Shown here: piece after piece, positions 1-5,343 of the stretch | Layout: each line of letters opens with the position of its first letter | Position numbering within the stretch: the first letter of the stretch is position 1 | Assembly (NCBI GenBank): GCA_025462785.1 | Contig: JAOAPG010000068.1 | Span: 1-8,235, forward strand | Direction of reading: 5' to 3' | From: Acidobacteriaceae bacterium | Lineage (GTDB): Bacteria > Acidobacteriota > Terriglobia > Terriglobales > Acidobacteriaceae | Length of the DNA stretch: 8,235 nucleotides | The notes under the pieces: generated by a model | The model's database searches: none | Told to the model about the DNA's origin: nothing | Seen by the model: the letters and a program-made list of their open reading frames with translations, nothing else | Made by a program: the position numbers and the translations under genes

Positions 1-102
1 GTAGGTTGCGGAAATACACACACATACGGAAAAGATCAACGCGATGACTCGAAGCGAAAATCGGGGCAGTAAAGAGATATCCCTTTGGCATCGATCTGCC
101 AT
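1..102 (-). CDS. Possible N-terminus of a divergent exported protein (partial)
   Basis: This minus-strand frame is open from position 207 to the window edge. Read from the ATG at 102 it gives 34 residues. A basic stretch (residues 4-18, including PRFSLR) is followed by a hydrophobic core (VIALIFSVCVCISA), which looks like a signal peptide or first membrane helix with possible cleavage near residue 32. An alternative ATG lies at 135. Neither start has a convincing Shine-Dalgarno site, which lowers confidence. A leftward TTGACA lies upstream (244-249). TetR genes often sit divergent from an exported or efflux gene, so the arrangement is plausible. The family cannot be recognised from this fragment, and the open frame could be chance. 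Confidence 0.3.
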   Translation of the reverse strand, partial: MADRCQRDISLLPRFSLRVIALIFSVCVCISATY

Positions 103-219
103 AAACGCGAAGAAGTTTACAGACGTCTTGTACATGTCCGGATAGTTGGCCCGTGCCACAAACTTCACCAATTCAGCCCACTGTAGTGGCGCTGGCCTCT
201 GGCTTCCTTAGTGTCTAAT

Positions 220-249
220 TCCATACTCTTTATCCGGCGATTGTGTCAA
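220..249 (-). promoter_or_regulatory. Possible leftward sigma70-type promoter
   Basis: On the minus strand a perfect TTGACA (249 down to 244) is followed after 18 bp by TATGGA (225 down to 220), a three-of-six match to the -10 consensus. It would drive the putative divergent gene at the left edge. The -10 match is weak, so this is tentative. Confidence 0.3.
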
Positions 250-299
250 CTTTGCGCGCTTGGAGTGCTCAAAATGCTACCCAAAGTTCTTACAAGGTT

Positions 300-329
300 T
301 TGACATCTCCCATGACATGCGAGTGTTAG
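300..329 (+). promoter_or_regulatory. Possible promoter of the TetR gene
   Basis: A perfect TTGACA at 300-305 is followed after 18 bp by a poor -10-like hexamer, TGTTAG (324-329), about 25 bp before the TetR start codon. The hexamer TGACAT occurs twice here (301-306 and 313-318), 12 bp apart, and could be part of an autoregulatory site. The -35 is convincing and the -10 is not. Confidence 0.35.
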
Positions 330-354
330 GATTTTGTAAGCGGAACCGATAATT

Positions 355-1011
355 ATGAATACGATTGAAGCGAACCCGGCCCCTGGATCTTCACCACTCG
401 GCATTGTGCATGCCATCAAGACGGCGCGCCCAAAGAGAATCCGCGACAGGAGCGGAAAAAAGAAAGCGTTGGTACAGGCGGCAGCGGACTTATTTGGACA
501 GAGAGGCTATGAAGCAACTCCGACACGAGAAATCGCAGCTGCTGCGGGTTGTGCGGAAGGATTAATTCACCGCTATTTTGGCGGAAAAGCGGGTTTGCTT
601 TCGACCATCATTGAGGATCGCGCGTTCGAGGAAGTAGCAGATCTGAATCAAGAGTTGTTGCCTGCCGCGCGATTCGAAGATGAGTTCGTGCAATTAGTAG
701 AGTGGGAGATCGAGCGTATGTGGGGCGACCGCGAAGTTCTCAAAGTTCTTATTCCGCGGTCGCTTTTAGATTCCACGGTAGCAGATCTGCTTAGGCAAAA
801 TTCATTGCGCCAGCGCACGAGAACTATTGTGGAGCGCCTGAAACGCTATCGCGCCAGTAAGCGCTTCAGCGACGAGGAGATAGAGGCTCTCGCCCACTCC
901 GTCGGGGCGCTTGGTTTGGTTTTCGGATTCATGCGCCCCGTAGTTTTGGGACAGGACCGTGATCGTGCGAAGAAGGTCGCAAATACTATTGCCAAATTGC
1001 TGGCTCGCTAG
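355..1011 (+). CDS. TetR/AcrR-family transcriptional regulator
   Basis: A 218-residue protein with a TetR_N-type helix-turn-helix at about residues 36-82. The pattern is typical of the family: AAADLFGQRGYEATPTREIA, a small-residue turn, then GLIHRYFGGKAGLL. The rest (about 83-218) is a helical ligand-binding and dimerisation domain with no specific signature I recognise, so the inducer is unknown. The first 30 or so residues form a basic, proline-containing extension before the HTH. The ATG at 355 is the first start in frame and has no clear Shine-Dalgarno site. The gene ends in TAG, 180 bp before the Cyc2-like gene, which has its own strong promoter. Inference: it may repress the downstream cytochrome unit, itself, or the possible divergent gene. 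Adjacency and operator-like palindromes at 1028-1043 support the first option, but no binding data are available from sequence alone. Confidence 0.93.
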   Translation: MNTIEANPAPGSSPLGIVHAIKTARPKRIRDRSGKKKALVQAAADLFGQRGYEATPTREIAAAAGCAEGLIHRYFGGKAGLLSTIIEDRAFEEVADLNQELLPAARFEDEFVQLVEWEIERMWGDREVLKVLIPRSLLDSTVADLLRQNSLRQRTRTIVERLKRYRASKRFSDEEIEALAHSVGALGLVFGFMRPVVLGQDRDRAKKVANTIAKLLAR

Positions 1012-1027
1012 TAAATCCTGAAATTCT

Positions 1028-1065
1028 TACGTCTTTAGACGTATCGCTAACCCTCCAAACGTATC
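1028..1065. promoter_or_regulatory. Candidate TetR operator: palindrome plus direct repeats
   Basis: TACGTCTTTAGACGTA (1028-1043) is a perfect inverted repeat with 7-bp arms around TT. ACGTATC occurs twice, at 1039-1045 and 1059-1065, 20 bp apart, which is about two helical turns. The cluster lies between the TetR stop codon and the -35 of the next promoter. Size and symmetry suit a TetR dimer site, but assignment to this regulator is inference. The two-base spacer makes a stable RNA hairpin less likely, and no T-tract follows directly. Confidence 0.35.
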
Positions 1066-1092
1066 ATCCCAATCATCTTTTTCCATTTTGTC

Positions 1093-1120
1093 TTGACACT
1101 CATTCTTTGTACGTGATAAT
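1093..1120 (+). promoter_or_regulatory. Strong sigma70-type promoter for the cytochrome unit
   Basis: A perfect TTGACA (1093-1098), a 16-bp spacer and GATAAT (1115-1120, five of six matches) form the best promoter in the window. Transcription would start near 1127, leaving a leader of about 65 nt before the ATG at 1192. An inverted repeat, GTGCG-N6-CGCAC (1123-1138), overlaps the predicted start point and could be a second operator or a 5' hairpin. Confidence 0.65.
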
Positions 1121-1191
1121 TAGTGCGTCTACGCGCACAACTTGGTATGACGTTTGGACCAAGCGCTTTGAAATTGCTGCAGGAGGACTCG

Positions 1192-2562
1192 ATGACGCCT
1201 TCCCGGAGGAGTCTTGCCGGTTTTTTGCTGTTTGCATTTCTGCTGTTGGGGTCGTTTCAGAGCGCAAATGCGTTGCCCGCATTCGCTAGAAAGTATGGAC
1301 TGCGCTGTTCGGCGTGTCACGAAGCTTGGCCGATGCTCAACTATTTTGGGCAGAAGTTTAAGGACAACGGCTATCAGCTAATGAACGATCGCGACGCCCC
1401 GATCTGGCAGAACCCGGGGTACTGGCCGGTTACCTTCCGCATTATTCCATACTGGCAACGCCAGAGCACCGACAAGAATTCCGTGGACACGCCTGCAGGA
1501 CCGAACACGGGGCTCGCAAAGGTTACTTTTACCGGATTCAATATCACCGGCTTGGACTTTCACACCGGCGGCACCCTCGAGAAGAATATTTCGTTTTATG
1601 TGCTCCCCTCTTCTGACGAGACGGGCGCATTCCACTTCGAGCAGGTCTTCGGCAGACTTGATAACCTTTTTGGCAGCCCATGGCTCAACGTCAAGCTGGG
1701 CAAATTTGAGCTCGATAACCTGCTTTCTGAAAAGCGAATATTGACGTTGACCGCTATCTCGGGTGTTTACCAGACTTACCACTTTATCCCAGTGGGTGAC
1801 GCTAACATCTTTGGGCAGATTGGAGACAACCAGTTGGGTGTGGAATGGATGGGGCACTCGGTCAATGATCGAACCCGTCTTTCGGCGTCATTGTTCAGCT
1901 CTACGGATGGAAACGTTGATTCACCATACGGGAGCAATTCCTATAGTGGGTTCTTTGCTGCTAGCCAAGCATTCGACACAGGCAGGCTTGGAGTGCAACG
2001 AATCGGCGCCTACGCGATGGTTGGAGAGGCAGCAACAAGTTATCTAACAAGCGCAGGTACCGCGCTGCCAAGCACTGGTACCGGTAACAAGAACTTCAGT
2101 CGTGTGGGCTTCATAGGCCAGTTTTACTTCGGCAAGTTCGACACGCAAGTTGTGACCCAGCATGGTCATGACAACGTCTGGTTTGGAGCAGGATTCGGCA
2201 ACCCGATTGACAACCCGGGCGGTCCAAACAACACGCCCGGGACAGTTCTTCCCGCGACCGCGCGGGCTCCGAGCTGGAATGGATTCCTGGTAGAAAACCA
2301 CTATGTGTATAGCCCGCAGCTGATCTTCATTCAGAGATCAGAGTGGGAGCGCATGTCCCAGCAAGCTAGCACTACGTTCGCATCTAATTTAGGCAACATC
2401 GATATGTACACCTTTGGTTTCCGCTACATGCCAATCATGACCAGCCGTGCGGGTTTTGCCTGGCATAACGAATATTCGTGGCTGCGTTCCGTAGGAACAG
2501 CCCCGGACGGAACAGACCAGACCAGCAGTGCTTTGATCTCTGGATTTGACTTCGACTTCTAA
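1192..2562 (+). CDS. Cyc2-like fused monoheme cytochrome c / outer-membrane beta-barrel protein
   Basis: A 456-residue protein. Residues 1-27 are a signal peptide with probable cleavage ANA|LPAFA. Directly after it comes one haem c site, CSACH (39-43), in the context PAFARKYGLRCSACHEAWP, followed by YFGQKFKDNGY. This resembles the Cyc2 signature (P-x-FAR-x-x-G-x-x-C-x-x-CH, then F-K-x-x-G-Y). C39 and C42 appear to be the only cysteines. The remaining 400 or so residues are rich in alternating aromatic and polar strands and end in a C-terminal Phe (DFDF), as outer-membrane barrels do. Cyc2 is a cytochrome-porin that takes electrons at the cell surface in Fe(II) oxidation. Related proteins occur widely, so the donor here is unproven. 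The start is set by AGGAGGA at 1181-1187; the in-frame GTG at 1123 lies on the transcription start region and is unlikely. It is first in a unit with the diheme cytochrome and the cupredoxin. Confidence 0.8.
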   Translation: MTPSRRSLAGFLLFAFLLLGSFQSANALPAFARKYGLRCSACHEAWPMLNYFGQKFKDNGYQLMNDRDAPIWQNPGYWPVTFRIIPYWQRQSTDKNSVDTPAGPNTGLAKVTFTGFNITGLDFHTGGTLEKNISFYVLPSSDETGAFHFEQVFGRLDNLFGSPWLNVKLGKFELDNLLSEKRILTLTAISGVYQTYHFIPVGDANIFGQIGDNQLGVEWMGHSVNDRTRLSASLFSSTDGNVDSPYGSNSYSGFFAASQAFDTGRLGVQRIGAYAMVGEAATSYLTSAGTALPSTGTGNKNFSRVGFIGQFYFGKFDTQVVTQHGHDNVWFGAGFGNPIDNPGGPNNTPGTVLPATARAPSWNGFLVENHYVYSPQLIFIQRSEWERMSQQASTTFASNLGNIDMYTFGFRYMPIMTSRAGFAWHNEYSWLRSVGTAPDGTDQTSSALISGFDFDF

Positions 2563-2572
2563 AGGAATGGCG

Positions 2573-3541
2573 ATGCGCATAAAAATGCTCAATTGGTCGT
2601 GGTTTGTAGGTGCGGTCGCGGTTCTCGCACTGTGCGGTTCTTCTTCTGCGCAGATGACGAAGTATGAAGAGGACCAGCGGCTCAATATGGAAGCTCACGT
2701 CGATGGCTTGACCGGTCATGCCGTGCACGCCAAAGGAAACTATCGGCGTTATTGTGTAGGCTGTCACGGCGAAGAGGGTGACGGCGAAGGAGAAAATGCG
2801 CAGTGGGTCGACCCCAAGCCGCGCAATTTTACCCTTGGTCAATTCAAGTGCCGCTCCACTCCGAGCGGAACGTTGCCGACGGATGAGGATCTCTACAACA
2901 GCATCGGACGCGGTTTTGATCGTTCGGTGATGCCTTCCTGGAATACGCTCACCAAGCAAGAAAGGGCGGACTTGGTCGCGTGGGTCAAGCATTTCTCGGC
3001 TAAGTGGACGACCGATAAGGCGGGAACTCCCATTCAAATTCCTCCAGAGCCCGAAATCACCGCCGATCGGGTCAAGGCTGGGCAGGTTCTCTTTCAAAAG
3101 CTGGAATGCTGGAAGTGTCACGGGGTCGAAGGCCGGGCCAATGGCCCTTCGTCCGATACCCTTACCGACGACCAAAATCGTCCTATAAAAGCCTATAACT
3201 TTGCGGAAGGCTCCCGGCCTAAGTGCGGCAGCGCTGACGAAGATATTTATAGGATCTTCATGACCGGCCTGGATGGTACTCCGATGCCCTCGTTTGCCGA
3301 CAACGTCAAGCCGGACGAGGCATGGGATCTGGTCTTCTATCTTCGTACTCTGCAACCCTTTAAAACAAAAGAAAGACTCCTGGCCAAGCAACTGGGTTTG
3401 AAACCTATTAATCCAAGCATACCGCTACCGGCAGCTCCAGCGGCACCTCCGGCAGCCGAAACAGCACCCTCAGCGGCACCTGCGCCTTCGCAGGATAATG
3501 CGGCCCCTGCTCCACCGCCGGCACCGGCTCCCCAACAATAG
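2573..3541 (+). CDS. Periplasmic diheme cytochrome c with Pro/Ala-rich tail
   Basis: A 322-residue protein with a signal peptide (about 1-26, SSSA|QMT) and two class I cytochrome c domains. Domain 1 (about 50-142) has CVGCH at 61-65 and likely axial Met120 in SVMPSW. Domain 2 (about 165-262) has CWKCH at 179-183 and likely axial Met238 in TPMPSF. The domains look like an internal duplication. Each also carries an extra cysteine between haem site and Met (C93 in FKCRST, C218 in RPKCGS). Residues 284-322 are a low-complexity Pro/Ala tail. The start at 2573 is chosen because AGGA (2563-2566) is 6 nt upstream; the ATG at 2567 abuts that site and a TTG at 2546 overlaps the previous gene. The Shine-Dalgarno site begins at the preceding stop codon, so translation is probably coupled. 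Inferred role: electron shuttle between the outer-membrane cytochrome and the oxidase, comparable to Cyc1 of the rus operon. Confidence 0.88.
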   Translation: MRIKMLNWSWFVGAVAVLALCGSSSAQMTKYEEDQRLNMEAHVDGLTGHAVHAKGNYRRYCVGCHGEEGDGEGENAQWVDPKPRNFTLGQFKCRSTPSGTLPTDEDLYNSIGRGFDRSVMPSWNTLTKQERADLVAWVKHFSAKWTTDKAGTPIQIPPEPEITADRVKAGQVLFQKLECWKCHGVEGRANGPSSDTLTDDQNRPIKAYNFAEGSRPKCGSADEDIYRIFMTGLDGTPMPSFADNVKPDEAWDLVFYLRTLQPFKTKERLLAKQLGLKPINPSIPLPAAPAAPPAAETAPSAAPAPSQDNAAPAPPPAPAPQQ

Positions 3542-3573
3542 ACTTGAGAGTTTTTAGGAGAAAGAACTTACAT

Positions 3574-4320
3574 ATGAGACAGCACTTGAAATACAAGCTT
3601 GCGGCAGTTTTGTGCGCTGTTCTGCTGCTTACGATTGGAGTGGTGACTTCTGTGCGCAGAGTTCACGCCGCTCCCCCCGCTGGAGAAAGTAGCATCACCG
3701 GAACTGTGAAGCTTAACGGTACGCCTCCTCGCCAAAGACCGATTGATATGTCGAAAGAGCCGAGTTGCGCGGCGATCCATGCCAGCAAGCCTGTGACCAC
3801 GGAGAATGTCGTAGTAGGACCAAGTGGCGGTTTGGCGAACGTGGTTGTTTATATCAGCCAGGGCTGGAGCGGACCTCCGGTAGTCGCAACGCAACCTGCG
3901 GAAGTCGATCAGAAGGGCTGCCAGTATATTCCGCACGTTAGCGCGGTCGATGTCAGTCAGGCCATGAAGATTGTCAATGCGGATCAGACTTCGCACAACA
4001 TTCACCCGCAACCGACAAAGAATCCGGAGTGGAACAAATCGCAGCCTCCTGGAGCTCCGCCAATCGAGACGAAATGGCAGAACGAGGAAGTTTCAATTCC
4101 AGTGAAGTGCAATATTCATCCCTGGATGCATGGGTATTTCGCAGTAGTGAAGGGACCGTACGGAGTAAGCGACACCAATGGTGCTTTTACCATTCCGAAT
4201 ATTCCACCGGGCAACTACACCCTGACTGCATGGCAGGAAACTTACGGTATGCAAACTCAACAGATCACCGTTGCGGCTGGCAAGCCAGCGACCGTCAGCT
4301 TTGCTTACACGGCCAAGTAA
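3574..4320 (+). CDS. Cupredoxin-like exported protein with carboxypeptidase-regulatory-like C-terminal domain
   Basis: A 248-residue protein with a signal peptide (about 1-32, probable cleavage VHA|APPAG). A beta-rich core (about 38-195) holds possible type 1 copper ligands: H141 in SHNIHP and the cluster C179-x2-H182-x2-M185 in KCNIHPWMHGYF, close to the C-x-x-H-x-x-M loop of plastocyanins. C65 and C116 could form a disulfide. Residues about 190-246 (GVSDTNGAFTIPNIPPGNYT, then LTAWQETYG) match the carboxypeptidase-regulatory-like beta-sandwich repeat. The start is the ATG at 3574; AGGAG (3556-3560) lies 13 nt away, which is long, but the only earlier in-frame start is a TTG at 3544. It is 32 bp after the diheme cytochrome and last before a terminator. 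Inferred role: periplasmic copper electron carrier or donor to the oxidase. Copper binding is not proven, and a structural or copper-handling role is also possible. Confidence 0.8.
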   Translation: MRQHLKYKLAAVLCAVLLLTIGVVTSVRRVHAAPPAGESSITGTVKLNGTPPRQRPIDMSKEPSCAAIHASKPVTTENVVVGPSGGLANVVVYISQGWSGPPVVATQPAEVDQKGCQYIPHVSAVDVSQAMKIVNADQTSHNIHPQPTKNPEWNKSQPPGAPPIETKWQNEEVSIPVKCNIHPWMHGYFAVVKGPYGVSDTNGAFTIPNIPPGNYTLTAWQETYGMQTQQITVAAGKPATVSFAYTAK

Positions 4321-4385
4321 ATGTAGTTCGGGATTTCAGCTCGGATTAAGGATTGTTTCTGTAATTGTTGCTACCGATCACTGGA

Positions 4386-4421
4386 GCGGTCGTCGCAAGA
4401 CACGCGACGACCGCGGTTTTT
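4386..4421 (+). terminator. Rho-independent terminator after the cytochrome/cupredoxin unit
   Basis: A perfect 11-bp GC-rich stem (GCGGTCGTCGC at 4386-4396 with its complement at 4404-4414) encloses a 7-nt loop, AAGACAC, and is followed by GG and five T (4417-4421). It lies 65 nt after the cupredoxin stop and separates the electron-carrier genes from the oxidase genes. Confidence 0.88.
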
Positions 4422-4422
4422 G

Positions 4423-4450
4423 TTGTGACAACCCTCTAGATTCTCATTAA
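4423..4450 (+). promoter_or_regulatory. Weak promoter candidate for the oxidase operon
   Basis: A separate promoter is expected because a strong terminator lies just upstream. The best candidate I see is TTGTGA (4423-4428) with CATTAA (4445-4450). These match the consensus at four and three positions, so confidence is low. The rest of 4321-4464 apart from the terminator shows nothing clear. Confidence 0.2.
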
Positions 4451-4451
4451 A

Positions 4452-4476
4452 AAGGCGAGGCACCATGGGCAAATGA
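4452..4476 (+). promoter_or_regulatory. coxB ribosome binding site, ATG and in-frame TGA
   Basis: AAGGCGAGG (4452-4460) is a good Shine-Dalgarno region 4 nt before an ATG at 4465. That ATG reads Met-Gly-Lys and then TGA (4474-4476). The same frame continues as Leu-Ala and reaches the GTG at 4483 that opens the uninterrupted coxB frame. The GTG itself has no ribosome binding site within normal distance. Either this is a 3-codon leader with stop-restart, or codon 4 is a TGG-to-TGA change, or it is a sequence error. Confidence 0.6.
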
Positions 4477-4482
4477 TTAGCG

Positions 4483-5268
4483 GTGACGCAGGTTGTGGTG
4501 GCAATTCTGTCAGCGATTCCCATCGTGAGGCACACATGGGCTCCGCCGGAGGACATTTCTACCCACGGACATCTGATCGACGAGCAACTCGCGGATACCA
4601 TGGTCGAGGCCGGCGTCGCATTCGTAGCGGCTCAAATCATCCTAGGCATTTTTATCTGGACAGCTTCGTCGGCTCGCCCTGATGCCAAGATTAGAAACTT
4701 CCCAGGCGGCGCTAAGGGACTGGTGGCTGCGGCTGTGCTGCTTGTAGGGACGGAAGTGCTGGCGTTGGGAGTCTTCGGACAAAAAGCCTGGGCTAGCATC
4801 TACTTTACGCCGCCAGGTGCGAATGCGCTTCCGCTGCAAGTGCAAGCTGGCCAGTTTGCCTTTTACTTCCGCTATCCCGGACCGGATGGAAAATTCGGCC
4901 CTATTCATCCCGAGTTAGTGAATGAGGGCAATCAAAACTATTTCGGCCTGGATCAGACTCACGACCAGGATTCAAAGGACGACATCGTGGCTGCGGAAAT
5001 GGCCATTCCGGTCAATCGTGAAGTCCACCTTCTCATGCACGGAAAGGATGTCGGTCACTCGTTCTATGTCCGAGAATTGCGGGTGCAGCAGGACTTCGTT
5101 CCGGGGTTGGATCTTTCACTCCATTTCACAGCAACGAAGGTTGGGAGATACGAAATTGTTTGTACCCAGCTCTGTGGATTGGGTCACTACAACATGAAGG
5201 CGTATCTTTCAGTGCTATCTCCGGAAGATTACGACGCGTGGTTGAAAAAAGAACAAGCAATGCAGTAG
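4483..5268 (+). CDS. coxB: Cytochrome c oxidase subunit II (CuA subunit)
   Basis: A 261-residue protein from the GTG at 4483 (267 from the ATG at 4465 if its TGA codon is ignored). Hydrophobic segments are at about 1-18, 43-62 and 80-100, one more than the usual two-helix subunit II. The periplasmic cupredoxin domain (about 115-245) carries the binuclear CuA set: H192 (GHSFYV), C227, C231, H235 and M238 in CTQLCGLGHYNM. The residue between the cysteines is Gln229 rather than the common Glu, but it ligates through the backbone, so function need not be lost. The usual aromatic QWYW-type electron-entry motif is GQFAFYFRYPG (123-133), with Phe in both Trp positions. It accepts electrons from periplasmic carriers and passes them to haem a in subunit I. 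The start is uncertain because of the upstream in-frame TGA. It is followed after 75 bp by coxA, with nothing clear in the gap. Confidence 0.93.
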   Translation: MTQVVVAILSAIPIVRHTWAPPEDISTHGHLIDEQLADTMVEAGVAFVAAQIILGIFIWTASSARPDAKIRNFPGGAKGLVAAAVLLVGTEVLALGVFGQKAWASIYFTPPGANALPLQVQAGQFAFYFRYPGPDGKFGPIHPELVNEGNQNYFGLDQTHDQDSKDDIVAAEMAIPVNREVHLLMHGKDVGHSFYVRELRVQQDFVPGLDLSLHFTATKVGRYEIVCTQLCGLGHYNMKAYLSVLSPEDYDAWLKKEQAMQ

Positions 5269-5343
5269 CGAGTGGAGTTTTTCGCGGTTTAACTTGGGCA
5301 TCCGTCTTAGAAACGTAAACATCTGTTTTAAAAGGTGAGGATT

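Noticed and set aside
1028..1043. Palindrome after the TetR gene as a terminator
   Set aside because: Two-base spacer, AT-rich arms and no T-run directly after it; an operator reading fits better.
1123..1191. GTG at 1123 as the start of the Cyc2-like protein
   Set aside because: It overlaps the predicted transcription start, has no ribosome site, and would put 23 residues before a clear signal peptide. The ATG at 1192 has AGGAGGA at the right distance.
2435..3391. Long minus-strand open frame (318 codons) opposite the diheme cytochrome gene
   Set aside because: It runs antisense to a gene with two haem motifs, a signal peptide and a good ribosome site. Its translation shows no recognisable domain, so it is a codon-bias shadow.
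1192..4320. Alternative complex III (Act) or bc1 genes
   Set aside because: No iron-sulfur molybdopterin-like protein, NrfD-type membrane protein or Rieske/cytochrome b motif is present in the window.
4474..4476. Selenocysteine at the TGA of coxB
   Set aside because: The position is at the edge of a membrane helix where no Cys or Sec is expected, and I see no SECIS-like hairpin directly after it. Trp fits better.
4473..4682. Overlapping frame from the ATG at 4473
   Set aside because: It is out of frame with the CuA-containing coxB product and has no domain; it is a shadow of coxB.
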